Shown: piece after piece, positions 27,901 through 38,098 of the stretch | Numbering within the stretch: the first letter of the stretch is position 1 | Layout of the letters: every line of letters starts with the position of its first letter | Source of the DNA: Aphelocoma coerulescens | Taxonomy: Eukaryota > Chordata > Aves > Passeriformes > Corvidae | Assembly: GCF_041296385.1 (NCBI RefSeq) | Contig: NC_091019.1 | Coordinates: 11,856,031-11,920,030 of the forward strand | Reading direction: 5' to 3' | Length of the DNA: 64,000 nucleotides | Notes under the pieces: generated by a model | What the model saw: only the letters and a program-made list of their open reading frames with translations | Database searches by the model: none | Told to the model about the DNA's origin: nothing | Made by a program: the position numbers and the translations under genes

Positions 27901-30900
27901 TGCTGTGTGACAGGAATTGCCAGCAGGCTGCTCAGGCTCACAGTGGAAAAGTACTGTCTGCTTCAGCCAAGGAAAGCAGGGCTCCCCTGCCCCACGGGGC
28001 TCTCAAGGTTCTCACCTGGCACTTTCCTAATGGTCAGGATTTGCTCTGCAACTCTCATTTGACACTGGTTTTAAACATCTATTTGTGCAGGGGAAGGAAA
28101 AGGGACACATTTGTCTCTTGCAGAAAATTCACAAGTTATTTACCCTTTAGGCTTTCCTGTGGGCGTTACCAAACATGCTCAGCTTGTTGCAGAAGAACGC
28201 TTTCTTAAATCTAAAAGCCTTTGAAAGAGAAAGAAGATGATCCAAATTCCTATTTTATCCAAAGTGTTGACAATACAAAAATGAAAAAGGTTGGGTTTAG
28301 GGTGTGCTGAGTACATTTTTACACTGGTTTCTTTCACAGAGATCCATAGTGCACTTCAGCTAGATGTGTTGCTGAGGGGTGCAGGAAGAATTTAGGTTCC
28401 TGCCAGATTCATAAATCTGTCATTCATGTGGATACTGGAAGCAGTAGAAATTTGTCAGATTATTAAAAAACTAACAAAACCCACCAGATTTTTCTATTGT
28501 ATGTGTCCAGTCTGTGCCTATCTGTACACCTGGGTAGTAGTTTTGGGTGGTGCCTAAGATCAGCCCATTTCCCCTTAATTACAGCAACTCAGGAAGGACT
28601 CTGGCTTTTGGATGCTGGGCAACATTAAACAACGGTTGTTCAAATTTGTATCTGTACTCCTTACAAGTATGCACACAGAAATTAATAAAGTAGCAAGTGC
28701 AACAACTGTGTTTTATGCTAGTGTATATTTTAAATTAATTCTTAAACACTGCATATACATTTCTTTTACAATTTCCAACCCTGCACTGCAGACAAAATTT
28801 GTGTGCATCTGGAAAACGTCTGCACAGGAGTGGAGGAAGGAAGAGAGCATGCCTCCATTTGACCTCTATGAACTTTCACATTTCTGTCTTAAATTGTTAC
28901 AGGACAGAATACAGTGAAATGGCCATAACATTATCTATCTGCCCTAACAAAGGAGCAGAAGATAGGTAATTTTTGGCAAAGTGCTCTGAATTGGAAACTT
29001 ATGTCAGGCTCAAGTTTACTGATATTTAACACATCCTAAGTCTTGTAGGCAGATCGTCTCACACTGTAGTGTTGCTTAACAGGGTTTCAACACTGATCTT
29101 GTTATAATTTAAATATAGTTATAATTTAAATGCAAACATTTTTATTTATATTAATATAATGATTAATATTAATTTTCCTAACAAAGAACTCAAAGCCTTA
29201 ATTGAACCAGACTGACATGTGACAGAATCTTTCCATCACTATGGGTCAAGTGATCAAGTGCTTCCTGGCCTCCTGCCTTTAAATGGTGCAGTTGTGTCTG
29301 CCTCTTGTCTTTTCTGAGACAGGGCATTGAAGTGCAATGCCACTCCACACATTCCACCTGATCTGGTATCAGCTACAGGTGCCAGGAGCTGCTCTCCACT
29401 TGCTTTCCCCCTGTCCCTGTTCTGCCATGTCCATATTAGACATATTCTCCATCTAAAGATCAGCTACACAAACACCCATTTCTCTGTTATTTTTACAGCG
29501 TATTGCTTACACTGTTTGAAATAGAGAATTCCTATAGGGAATTCTTGGAAACCCTTATAGTGCAGTAAATCCTTTAGCTACTTGAAGTCAGTTAGTAGGC
29601 TTTTTAAGACTAATCACAGCTCTGTACTTGACAAATACATCAGGATACTGCATTCACTGAAGGAAGTTGATACCGTCATTCATTATTTTATGACTTTGCA
29701 TTAGACAAACTGAAATCAGGCTTCTATCTCTAATGAAAAAAAGTCATTTGCATTAGTTTCTGGGAAAGGCAGGATTAATGGCATTAAAGACTTAACAACT
29801 CTTCTTCTCAGAGTCTTTAATTCAATGTAAGATAATTTACACAGTAAGAAACAACTTCTAAAGACTGGAACAGAAGTGGCCAGAACATTTTACACATTAG
29901 CAAATTCTTCTTAACTTGCCTCTTAAAGAGGCACTAAATACACTAACTTTTAGATATATTACTTTTGAAACTTCGTGATAACTACTAAAAAGTCATTGTC
30001 ATTGAGCTGTTCTGTTTTTATTAATATGCTCAGAGTGCTATGAGCCAGTAAAAACCCACAAATGATACCACATTTTTATAAGCATTTATAGGAAGAATAA
30101 ACTCTGTACGACTACAGTAGAACAGTGTCTGTGCACTGCTATGCATGCATGGGCATTATTATTGGTTACCTAACTAAAATGGGAAGGATAAATAACACTT
30201 TAAAAACACCTCACATTTAAAATAAATGCGGCTTTTAGATGCTCTGAACCAGTGTATTTTGGCATAAAATTGAAAAAAAAACCAAAAAACCAACAAAACC
30301 TCGACTTGACTCTATTAACCCAAGTCCTGTAGCTGAAGCAAACTTGGGTTGACATCAGAGCAGTATTTAGAACAGAATTACCAAAATAATATTTTAAATA
30401 ATTCTGCATTTGTTGTTGCACAGGAGAAAAATGCCACAAAGGGTTCCAGCTCTTCATCTGTGAACAGAAGCCTCCAGCCAGGCCTGATTTTATTGCCATT
30501 TGCAGAGGAATGTGGAAGCTGCTGTCAGCAGGGCAGAGCAGCGCATGATTCAGCAGATTGCTTCCCAAGGGAGCGGCTGACAAAGGCGGGATGAACAGAG
30601 GCGTTTTCACATCCACTGGCAGCAGTCTGCCAAAGTCTTGGCTGAACTCTCCAGGGCTGGCAGTGACCACTCATCTCTCACTTACATGAGCATTAAAACT
30701 CTATTAATGAGTTCTTTTCTGCACACACAGTAGCACTTCCAAGAACTTTTGGCGTTAGAGCTCCTATTAGCTTTGGGGGCAGGGGTAAAATGTAAGCCAG
30801 CAATCAAGGCCTCGGGGTATTTCTCTGCTATTTTGATGCCTTTTCCTGGTCTTAAAATTAAGTCATAAACGGTTAGAAGGGGAAAAAGGGATTTTACCTC

Positions 30901-31588
30901 GGTATTTATTTTAAGGATCCTTAGGTGCACCGTGTCCAGGTCGAATGCACCGAAATGCAGACGGCAATGCCCCCAAAAGATGGGGTATAACATTATAGAT
31001 CTTACTAATTAGCATAGCTATCAAAGATTCCCCAAGTGGAGGCTTGAATGAGCTCCCCTCCCCAAGGAGCCTTCCCTTGGATGGTTCTATCTTAGTTTAC
31101 AGAATGTGTTCTGGAGAGGACCTTGGGGTCTGGGGCACACTGATCCCTAGCTACGAAGCTTCTAAAATGTTTAGTCTCTCAGCTTGACAAACAAGTCCAA
31201 GAATGTAGGCAAAAAGCACTGAGAATACAGAAGTTGTAAAAAGGTATAACAGGGTATGAAAGAAAAGGCAAAAAATCATCATGGCATCATTTTAGCCCTA
31301 ATTTTTGCAAGTGTTTTGACAAATTTTTTTATTATTATGCCACTGAGGCATAAGCACGCTGCTGCAGCTCTGTATATCCCTTTCACCTATTAAAGTGCAA
31401 ACCTCCTTGAATGATGCCGAAGGTCTCTGGATTCTGGGACCTGGGAGTGCCCTCTCCCGGCCCTGCTCAGCCATCCCCACAAACCAGGAGTGGTTCGGTA
31501 TTTCCCAGCTCGAAGCAGCAGCTTCATTCAATTCCCTCCGGCTGCAAACCCGGCCGCAGTTACTGACACTCTTCCTCTGGATTTGCAG

Positions 31589-31790
31589 GAGAGCTGCTCC
31601 CTCTGCTGAGTTTTCCGTGGATCGCCACCGGCACCTGATGTCCTTCCTCACCATGCTGGGCCCCAGCCCCGACTGGAACGTGGGGCTCTCTGCCGAGGAT
31701 CTCTGCACCAAGGACTGTGGCTGGGTGCAGAAAGTCGTGCAGGATTTAATCCCCTGGGATGCTGGCACGGACAGTGGCGTCACCTATGAG
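31589..31790 (+). CDS. SPON1: SPON1 exon, C-terminal part of spondin domain
   Basis: The exon starts after the acceptor gatttgcag and ends before the donor gtataggc. Its first base completes a Val codon, then it reads RAAPSAEFSVDRHRHLMSFL and later GPSPDWNVGLSAEDLCTKDC. This is the most strongly conserved block of the spondin domain, with the paired Cys of the CTKDCGW motif and the DLIPWDAGTDSGVTYE end. As I recall the human protein it differs only conservatively (RTRH to RHRH, TMM to TML, KEC to KDC). The exon ends on a codon boundary (phase 0). The minus-strand open frame over the same bases (31298-31783) is a shadow. Confidence 0.98.
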
Positions 31791-32034
31791 GTATAGGCAC
31801 TATCTGGAATTTAGCCAAATATATCACCTCAAAGCAGTGAGGTAGGAAAGCTGTTTGATCCATGGTGATGCCCTAGGCACCTTTATACATTTTACTCCAG
31901 CAAAAATTTTTCTTCAAACGAATTAAAATGCATTTTAAACGGATGTTAACTACACTGAACTGTTGGTTGTTCTGCCTGAATTCCTTCAGCATTAGTATTA
32001 ATGGGACAATATTACATTCACCTGGGGTATCATT

Positions 32035-32255
32035 ACCACAGAATGACAGGATGGGTAAGGTTGGAAGCAACCACAATGAGTCGTCTCCTCCAACATCCCC
32101 ATCTAAGCAGGGTCATCCTAGAGCAGATTATAGGACTCTGTGCAGCTCTTGAATATTTCCAGTAAGGGAGGCTCTGCACGCACTCTGGGCAATCTTTTCC
32201 AGTGCTTGGTCACTGCACAGTAAAGAACTTCTTACTCATGTTCACCTGTTATATT
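32035..32255 (-). mobile_element. CR1 LINE fragment, minus orientation
   Basis: Read on the + strand, this has the pattern of a reverse-oriented avian CR1 3' end: an acagaatgacagg start, then ggttggaag, then tccaacatcccc, tctaagcagggtcatcctagag, a gggcaatcttttccagtgcttggtcac block and cagtaaagaacttctt. Similarity fades after about 32255, so the copy is 5'-truncated, as is usual for CR1. It is diverged from consensus, with no coding capacity left, and sits inside a SPON1 intron antisense to the gene. Confidence 0.85.
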
Positions 32256-32435
32256 CACCTGTTGAATAAACAGAGGACTTTGGTCACAGCTAAGCCTTTA
32301 GGTGCTCACCCCCTTTGTACAGATCAAAGCAGTGCCGTCAGCAGATGCATCAACTCGAGTTTGGGCCTCTTCCCATCCAATGCCAACTGTTCTGTTTGGC
32401 ACAGAAGGCTTCAACTATTTCTTGCAGCAAAGCAG

Positions 32436-32530
32436 AAGAAAAACAACTACAAAACCAAAACAAACAAAACCCCCAAACAGCCACAAAAACCCCCAAACAA
32501 ACAAACAAACCCAAACAAAAACAAAAAATC
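32436..32530. repeat. A/C-rich (CAAA-like) simple repeat
   Basis: This is about 95 bases almost entirely of A and C, built from irregular caaa, aaacaaac and acccccaaa units in the SPON1 intron downstream of the CR1 fragment. It yields three overlapping spurious open frames. Confidence 0.85.
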
Positions 32531-32679
32531 CCCTTACCAGTAAGTACGAGTGTACTAAGTTCAACTTACATTCGAATTTTGCAGTTTAGCATTTCAGAGA
32601 AGTTTTCATTTCTGCAGATTAATTGTGCTATTAATCATTAGTTTATTTTTTAACATGTTTTTTTTCTTTTTGATTGCAG

Positions 32680-32820
32680 TCTCCTAACAAACCTACGGTG
32701 CCTCAGGAGAAGATCAGACCACTTACAAGCTTAGATCATCCTCAAAGCCCATTTTATGACCCAGAAGGAGGATCTATCAAACTGGTGGCCAGAGTTGTTA
32801 TTGAGAGAATTGCACGAAAG
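32680..32820 (+). CDS. SPON1: SPON1 exon, spondin domain to linker
   Basis: This 141-bp exon, phase 0 at both ends, encodes SPNKPTVPQEKIRPLTSLDH followed by PQSPFYDPEGGSIKLVARVV and IERIARK. It matches the F-spondin segment that closes the spondin domain. The acceptor is tgattgcag after a T-rich tract; the donor is gtagaata. The one difference from my recollection of mammalian F-spondin is GGSIKLVA in place of GGSITQVA. Being phase 0-0 and a multiple of three, the exon could be skipped without frameshift. Confidence 0.98.
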
Positions 32821-33137
32821 GTAGAATATAAGTAAAATTCTCAAGCAAGCAAAAATCCACTTAATAAACCAAAAAACCAATCAGTTCTTTCTCCCCCGTC
32901 CCTCCAAATCTGCAGTCCTTAACCTACCCACAGCAAACACAACAGCAGAAAAAAATTAAACTGTCTTAAGGTATTAGTTCTCCTAATTCTGGTAATTATT
33001 TCATCTCAGCTGGGGATTTTCTTTACGTATGCCAAGGAATTCAAAGAGAAAAAGGTGCTGCAGACACAGCAATGTACTGGTTGAACCCCTCAAGGATGAG
33101 TTTCCTTTTTTCAGTGTTCACAATCCTTTTTTTGCAG
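32821..33137 (+). other. SPON1: SPON1 intron, 317 bp
   Basis: This is a short intron between a gtagaa donor and a ttttttgcag acceptor. No repeat or other gene was seen in it. Confidence 0.95.
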
Positions 33138-33213
33138 GGGGAGCAGTGCAATATCGTTCCTGATAACATAGATGATATTGTGGCAGATCTAGCACCGGAG
33201 GAAAAAGAAGAAG
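33138..33213 (+). CDS. SPON1: SPON1 exon, acidic linker before TSR1
   Basis: This 76-bp exon encodes GEQCNIVPDNIDDIVADLAP then EEKEE and the first base of an Asp codon. It is the acidic hinge joining the spondin domain to the first thrombospondin repeat. The acceptor is ttttttgcag and the donor is gtacgt. It changes phase from 0 to 1, which sets the phase for the symmetric TSR exons that follow. Confidence 0.97.
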
Positions 33214-33653
33214 GTACGTTTGAAATTAGTTTGTGTGTTACTAATAATTTATATTTTGTTCCATTCCCCACTGTCATTTGTAGATAAGGTACAAAACTGA
33301 CTTAGAAGCAAAAATTGTACTCAGTGCCAAACAATGATTTAGGTTTTCATCTCTTCTGGTCTCTTCTATTAGCCTTCCCTTATACAGAAAAGAAATTGCA
33401 TGTATACCTAGGAGATGACAGTAACAATACAGGCAATAGAAGAGAGAAGACTTTTGGGGGTTCAAATAAATTATTTTTTTTTTAAATGAAAGTTGCCAAT
33501 TGGTAATTCTTCTTTCTTCTGGGCTAAAATGGAGAGGATGGAATGCAGAAAGAAATAACGTGTCCTATTGGAATCTAAAGTAATCATCAGCCAAGTAAAG
33601 GGAAGAAAATGGAAGACTGTTTTTAACATTCAGTGCCCTTCCTTACTTTTCAG
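33214..33653 (+). other. SPON1: SPON1 intron, 440 bp
   Basis: This intron runs from a gtacgt donor to a cttttcag acceptor. It holds a short T run near 33475 and nothing else recognisable. Confidence 0.95.
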
Positions 33654-33836
33654 ATGACACTCCTGAGACCTGCATATATTCAAACTGGTCCCCCTGGTCG
33701 GCCTGCAGCTCTTCTACCTGTGAAAAGGGCAAGAGAATGAGGCAGAGAATGCTTAAAGCTCAGCTGGACCTCAGTGTGCCCTGCCCAGACACCCAGGATT
33801 TTCAGCCCTGCATGGGTCCAGGCTGCAGTGATGAAG
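33654..33836 (+). CDS. SPON1: SPON1 exon, thrombospondin type-1 repeat 1
   Basis: This 183-bp, phase 1-1 exon encodes DDTPETC and then TSR1: IYSNWSPWSAC, CEKGKRMRQRML and CPDTQDFQPCMGPGC. The WSPW pair is the tryptophan ladder and a WxxW C-mannosylation consensus. The usual CSxTCG signature is here CSSSTCEKG, so the canonical Cxx(S/T)C spacing for O-fucosylation is absent. I recall the same in mammalian F-spondin, so it is not a local defect. The acceptor is cttttcag and the donor gtaacc. Confidence 0.98.
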
Positions 33837-34156
33837 GTAACCAGGAATGGAAGGTGCAGGAGAAGAATACCTTGTAGAGTTTACTTTTCCTTCAGAGTTC
33901 TTAGGGATGTTGGTTGCTGTAGTATGGCTTGAGTTGTGGCAAAGAGAAAACTGCTGAAGAGCATGAATGGAAGCTGTCTGTGGTCAATTCTGCATCTCAG
34001 CTGTCTCGGGGGATGAAGTATCCAGAAGTATAAAGGAAGGGAGTGAAGGATACAGTGGAGGAGAGGACAGTGTGGAAGGCAGCATGAAAGGGATGCTGCA
34101 CACAAATGGGCAGCAGTTCTCTCAGTGCCCACAACTGAATACTCTCTGTGTTCCAG
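33837..34156 (+). other. SPON1: SPON1 intron, 320 bp
   Basis: This is a short intron with a gtaacc donor and a gtgttccag acceptor. An open frame continues from it into the next exon (from 33967), but it begins in intronic sequence and is not a real start. Confidence 0.93.
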
Positions 34157-34327
34157 ATGGTTCCACCTGCATGATGTCTGATTGGATCACATGGTCCCCC
34201 TGCAGCGTCTCCTGTGGGATGGGAACGAGATCCAGGGAAAGATACGTAAAGCAGTTCCCTGAGGATGGCTCCATGTGCAAAGTGCCTACTGAAGAGACTG
34301 AGAAGTGTATTGTAAATGAGGAATGCT
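34157..34327 (+). CDS. SPON1: SPON1 exon, thrombospondin type-1 repeat 2
   Basis: This 171-bp, phase 1-1 exon encodes DGSTCMMSDWITWSPCSVSC, then GMGTRSRERYVKQFPEDGSM and CKVPTEETEKCIVNEEC. It shows a full TSR pattern of six cysteines, the WITW tryptophan pair, the CSVSCG O-fucosylation-type motif and the basic RSRER strand. The donor gtaagt directly follows the first base of the next Ser codon. The next intron is enlarged by a CR1 insertion. Confidence 0.98.
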
Positions 34328-35354
34328 GTAAGTGTTTTATTCAGCTTTATAAATCCAGCCAATGGCAGGAGCACTGCCCAAATCCTTTTTTATATGAGTC
34401 TTAGTGGGGTCCCCCATCTTAGGCCCTGTGCTCTTCAATACCTTAATAAATGACTTGGCTGCAAGATTGGAAGAGATACTAAGTGAGTTCACAGATGATA
34501 CAAAACTGGGAGGAGCTGCTGACTCCCTTGAAGGCAGAGAAGCCCTGCAGAGAGACCCTGACAATGAGAGGGCTGGGCAGTCACCAACCATGTGAAGCTG
34601 TGCAAGGGAAAGTGCTGGATTCTGCACTTGGGATGGGGCAACCCTGGATGTATGGACAGACTGGGGAATGAGAGGCTGGAAAATAGTGCCAGGGAAAGGG
34701 ACCTGGGGGTCCTGGTCAATGGAAAGTTGAACATGAGCCAAGAGTGCCCTAGAGCCAGGAGGGCCAGCCTGGGGGGCACCAGGCACAGCATCACCAGCTG
34801 GGCACGGGAGGGGATTGTCCTGCTCTGCTCTGGGCTGGGGCAGCCTCACCTCAAGTGCTGGGGGCATTTCTGGGTGCCACAGTATAAAAAAGACATTAAA
34901 CTGTTACAGAGGAGGTCACAAGGAAGGTGAAGGGCCTTGAGGGGAAACCGTGTGAGGAGCAGCTGAGGGCACTTGGTCTGTTCAGCCTGGAGGAGACTGA
35001 GGGGAGACCTCATTGCAGTTACAACTTCCTCATGAGGGGAAGAGGAGGGGCAGGCACTGATCTCTTCTCTGTGGTGACAGTGACAGGACCCAAGGGAATG
35101 GCCTGAAGTTGTGTCAGGGAAGGTTTAGGTTGGATATCTGGGTACTGAAACAGGGTCCCCAGGGAACTGGTCACAACACCAAGCCTGACAGAGTTCAAGA
35201 AATGTTTGGACAATACTCTCAGGGACATGGTGTGACACTTGGGGATGACCCTGTGCAGGGCCAGGAGTTGGACTCAATAATCCTTGTGGGTCCCTTCCAA
35301 CTCAGCTGATCCTGTGATGCCTATGAACAATTTTTCTCTGTCTACTTTGAACAG
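34328..35354 (+). other. SPON1: SPON1 intron, 1027 bp, mostly a CR1 insertion
   Basis: The donor is gtaagt and the acceptor ctactttgaacag. About 76 bases at the 5' end and about 27 at the 3' end are unique; the rest (about 34404-35327) is a CR1 element in the sense direction. Before insertion the intron would have been about 100 bases, close to the lower practical size for a vertebrate intron. Confidence 0.9.
34404..35327 (+). mobile_element. CR1 LINE, 5'-truncated, sense orientation, about 0.92 kb
   Basis: The element opens with the end of the CR1 reverse-transcriptase region: broken open frames read GPVLFNTLINDLAARLEE and then DDTKLGGAADSLEGREALQR, the typical CR1 block. It ends with the conserved CR1 3' tail: ggactcaataatccttgtgg, then gtcccttccaactcag and a degenerate repeat of the gatnctatga type ending near 35327. 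The frame is interrupted, so the copy is dead. It lies in the sense direction within a SPON1 intron. 5' truncation is the norm for CR1, which inserts by target-primed reverse transcription and leaves no clear target duplication. Confidence 0.95.
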
Positions 35355-35522
35355 CTCCCAGCAGCTGCCTGGTCACTGAATGGGGCGAGTGGGATGAATG
35401 CAGTGCCAGCTGTGGCACAGGGATGAAGAGACGGCACAGAATGATCAAGATGACTCCTGCTGATGGATCCATGTGCAAGGCAGAAACCACGGAGGCAGAG
35501 AAATGCATGATGCCCGAATGCC
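35355..35522 (+). CDS. SPON1: SPON1 exon, thrombospondin type-1 repeat 3
   Basis: This 168-bp, phase 1-1 exon encodes SPSSCLVTEWGEWDECSASC, then GTGMKRRHRMIKMTPADGSM and CKAETTEAEKCMMPEC. Features are the WGEW tryptophan pair, the CSASCG motif and the basic KRRHR strand. The acceptor sits only about 27 bases after the end of the CR1 element. The donor is gtgagt. Confidence 0.98.
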
Positions 35523-36398
35523 GTGAGTGCCCGGGAGTTCCTCTGCTCTGCTACAAAAACAAACATCATTTCTGACACATTGTCCCAGCACACAAACCAG
35601 ACAGACAAACCAGAAGCATTGCTGCTTTTCCTTGTTCTCCTTAAAATTAGGAGAAAAATCTTGGGGATTGTGCATTAAGGAGCACATTCAGCATCAGGAT
35701 GAGAGCATCAATCAGAAATGTTCAGTGGTATCCTGTTGCTGTATGACCCACACAGTGGTGTGTGTATCAGCAAGCCATACCTAAACAACTCTAAGTTATG
35801 CAATATGAGGTATATTTGACCACAAGGCTAGAAAAAACAAATGAAACAGTGCTCACTCCTTTTAACCCATGAACAGGTCAGAAATTGAGGTGTTTCTCTT
35901 GTGCAGTCAGCCAGCCTCACCCTTACTGTCACTATTAATTTCTTAGGAAATGTTAAATCTTCATCAAAGACAGAGATAATTTTAAAAATACTTTTGGTAG
36001 ATTAAATATGGAAGTTTCACTTTTTAGACTAAATTAAGTTGACTTCCAGTTTTGTTCACTGCAACAATCCTTTTTTTTTTTACAGGAGTTATGATTGAAA
36101 CATAGCTCCTTAAACTATTTATTCCCCAGATGCACTGGGACCCAGCAGATATGACTTAGATATACAAAAAGGTAGCAAAGATATTTAAATCAAGCAAACC
36201 TTTCAATTTAATAGAAAGTTTTCTGAGCCTCTTCAGCAACACCATTCAGCTTGTGACAAGAAAGTATAATTGGCTGATGACAGATAAAATGTAGCACATT
36301 TTCCAGCTGTTCCATTTTCAAAATGTATACCTTCATAATTTATTTATAATAAGAAATCATTAATAACAAGAATTCATTCCCTTTTTATTTCCTGTCAG
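35523..36398 (+). other. SPON1: SPON1 intron, 876 bp
   Basis: This intron runs from a gtgagt donor to a tttcctgtcag acceptor. It is AT-rich, with a T run at about 36071. No mobile element was recognised. Confidence 0.95.
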
Positions 36399-36563
36399 AT
36401 ACCATCCCCTGCCTGCTCTCTCCCTGGTCTGAATGGAGTGACTGCAGTGTAACCTGTGGGAAGGGAATGAGAACCCGGCAAAGGATGCTGAAATCTGCTG
36501 CTGAGCTTGGAGACTGCAACGAGGAACTGGAGCAAGCAGAGAAGTGCATGCTGCCTGAATGCC
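36399..36563 (+). CDS. SPON1: SPON1 exon, thrombospondin type-1 repeat 4
   Basis: This 165-bp, phase 1-1 exon encodes HTIPCLLSPWSEWSDCSVTC, then GKGMRTRQRMLKSAAELGDC and NEELEQAEKCMLPEC. It shows the WSEW pair (WxxW), the CSVTCG motif and a RTRQR strand. The acceptor is ctgtcag and the donor gtgagt. The local open frame starting at 36467 is part of this exon read on through the donor. Confidence 0.98.
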
Positions 36564-36709
36564 GTGAGTTTGGAAAACTCCCTGGAAGGAGGAGGCTAAT
36601 TATGTGTCACAATCCATGGGTCAAACCTCCATCAGCTTTTCTTAGCATCACTTCTTAAATTGGCAGGGGTATCAACTGTGCATTGTTTAAAAATCTGTGT
36701 TTTTTTTAA

Positions 36710-36774
<65 letters not shown>

Positions 36775-37834
36775 CATCCACTTTCAGCAACAGAGAGCTG
36801 GAATACAACCATGTCTTCCGTTCAGCCTGCCTTACTTCAGCCTATGCTGACTCCCAATATTGCTGTGGGAATACAGTTCTCCGTGTTTAACACACTAACA
36901 GCTCCAGGCAACTTCCCAGTAGGAAATAACTCAGAAGTATAAAACATGGTTTATAACTCAAATGCAGACCATGTGCCAGGAGGGAAAGAAAGAAGAGTTG
37001 AAATCACCTGTGTGATTCTTTTAGCTCAGAAAGGGCACAAAAGAGGCTTTCTCCACCTTTGATACATCTGTGAACGGTATCACTTTGCAACCTGCCACTG
37101 GATGGTGTGGAGGCAGCTGCAATGATTTTTTTACCTTACTCCATTAAAATCCCCCACTTCTTGGGTAGAGCAAATTTCTAGTTGCTTTTCAGCCTTTGTG
37201 AAGTGTGATAGCCTAAGGCACTGCTGAATGAATGAGATATGATTGCTTTTAGCATCCTGTTGCCAGCTGGTTTACGAGGCTTCATCACAAATTACATTAT
37301 TTTTCACAGAAAGTATTGGTTAAAAAGGCTTTTACACTGTAATTGCTCATTCAGCTTTACTTAAATAATGTGAAATATCATTTTGATTATTATTCACTGG
37401 GGCTATAAGTGTTAAGCAGTGCTGAAAGATGAAAACTTTTAAGATATAATGGTATTAGCAAATATGGCTTATTGCATAACACTGCCAGCAAAGCAAGGCT
37501 CAGATCTCAGAGGTAGAAAATTATTTTTAAATATAACTCAATTTTCAACAGCTTTTCATTACAAAAGAGACAGATGGGTGGGAAAATTGAAAAAGGCACA
37601 GGAGAATTTTTTTATATGTTCTTTGTAATTTTAGTGATCTGCCAGCACCACTCTTGAAGGAGAAACTGAGGGGAGTGTCAATTAATACTTCTGCTAGAAA
37701 TGGACTCAGAAAATTTTGACATGCAGCCTCCAAACATTTGCTGAGGAGATTGGAGGCTTGAGTAGAGTTCACATATTTGGGGTGTAAAGATTCAGATCTC
37801 GTGGGTTTTGTGCCACGTTTCTTATTCTCTGCAG
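36564..37834 (+). other. SPON1: SPON1 intron, 1271 bp, with TTA microsatellite
   Basis: This intron runs from a gtgagt donor to a ttctctgcag acceptor. It contains a perfect (TTA)n array at 36710-36774. The rest is AT-rich unique sequence with no other feature seen. Confidence 0.95.
36710..36774. repeat. (TTA)n microsatellite, about 21 units
   Basis: This is a perfect trinucleotide array of about 65 bases in the SPON1 intron between the TSR4 and TSR5 exons. It produces poly-Leu and poly-Tyr open frames that are not genes. An array this long and pure is likely polymorphic. Confidence 0.97.
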
Positions 37835-38098
37835 CCATCAACTGTGAGCTGACAGAGTGGTCCCAGTGGTCCGAGTGCAACACCTCCTGTGGGAAGGGCC
37901 ACATGATCAGGACGAGGATGATTAAAATAGAGCCCCAGTTTGGAGGAACAGCTTGCCCAGAGACCGTCCAACGTACAAAATGCAGAGTGAGGAAGTGCCT
38001 GCGGGGCCCAGGCATGGAAAAAAGGCGCTGGAAGGAGGCCCGGGATAAAAGGAGAAGTGAACAAGCAAAGAAGACTTTAGATAGTGAGCAATATCCAG
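37835..38098 (+). CDS. SPON1: SPON1 exon, TSR5 and basic inter-repeat linker
   Basis: This 264-bp, phase 1-1 exon encodes PINCELTEWSQWSECNTSCG, then KGHMIRTRMIKIEPQFGGTA, CPETVQRTKCRVRKC, and a highly basic linker beginning LRGPGMEKRRWKEARDKRRS and ending DSEQYP. TSR5 has the WSQW pair. The motif CNTSCG is at once a CxxSCG O-fucosylation-type site and an N-glycosylation sequon (N-T-S). The Arg/Lys-rich linker suits binding to matrix or heparan sulfate and protease sensitivity (inference from composition and family literature). The 194-residue minus-strand open frame over this region is a shadow. Confidence 0.98.

Larger units (their letters stand above)
11349..31588 (+). other. SPON1: Large SPON1 intron, 20.2 kb, no gene recognised
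   Basis: This is the intron between the 65-bp exon and the exon at 31589. It is AT-rich and holds homopolymer runs (17 A at 12460-12476, 26 T at 15408-15433, 18 A at 21896-21913), a small tandem motif around 15887-15919, and AT palindromic patches (17680-17705, 29100-29175). Some blocks look unusually rich in transcription-factor-like motifs (20740-20960, 24650-24760, 29640-29800) and could be conserved non-coding elements. I cannot test conservation without an alignment. No CR1 or LTR was recognised in it. The longest open frame (27321-27812, + strand) runs into low-complexity Lys/His-rich sequence and is rejected as a gene. Confidence 0.85.
31791..32679 (+). other. SPON1: SPON1 intron with CR1 fragment and A/C-rich repeat
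   Basis: This 889-bp intron is bounded by gtatag and a long T-rich tract ending tgattgcag. It contains a minus-strand CR1 fragment (about 32035-32255) and an A/C-rich simple repeat (about 32436-32530). The open frames across the repeat (Lys/Thr/Pro/Asn-rich) are artefacts of the repeat. Confidence 0.9.

Noticed and set aside
31298..31783. 161-residue minus-strand open frame
   Set aside because: Shadow of the SPON1 spondin-domain exon at 31589-31790.
34404..34930. Open frames that could be taken for novel host proteins in the TSR2-TSR3 intron
   Set aside because: They are broken reverse-transcriptase and tail segments of the CR1 LINE.
36660..36942. Poly-Leu and poly-Tyr open frames
   Set aside because: They are translations of the TTA microsatellite in two frames, inside a SPON1 intron.
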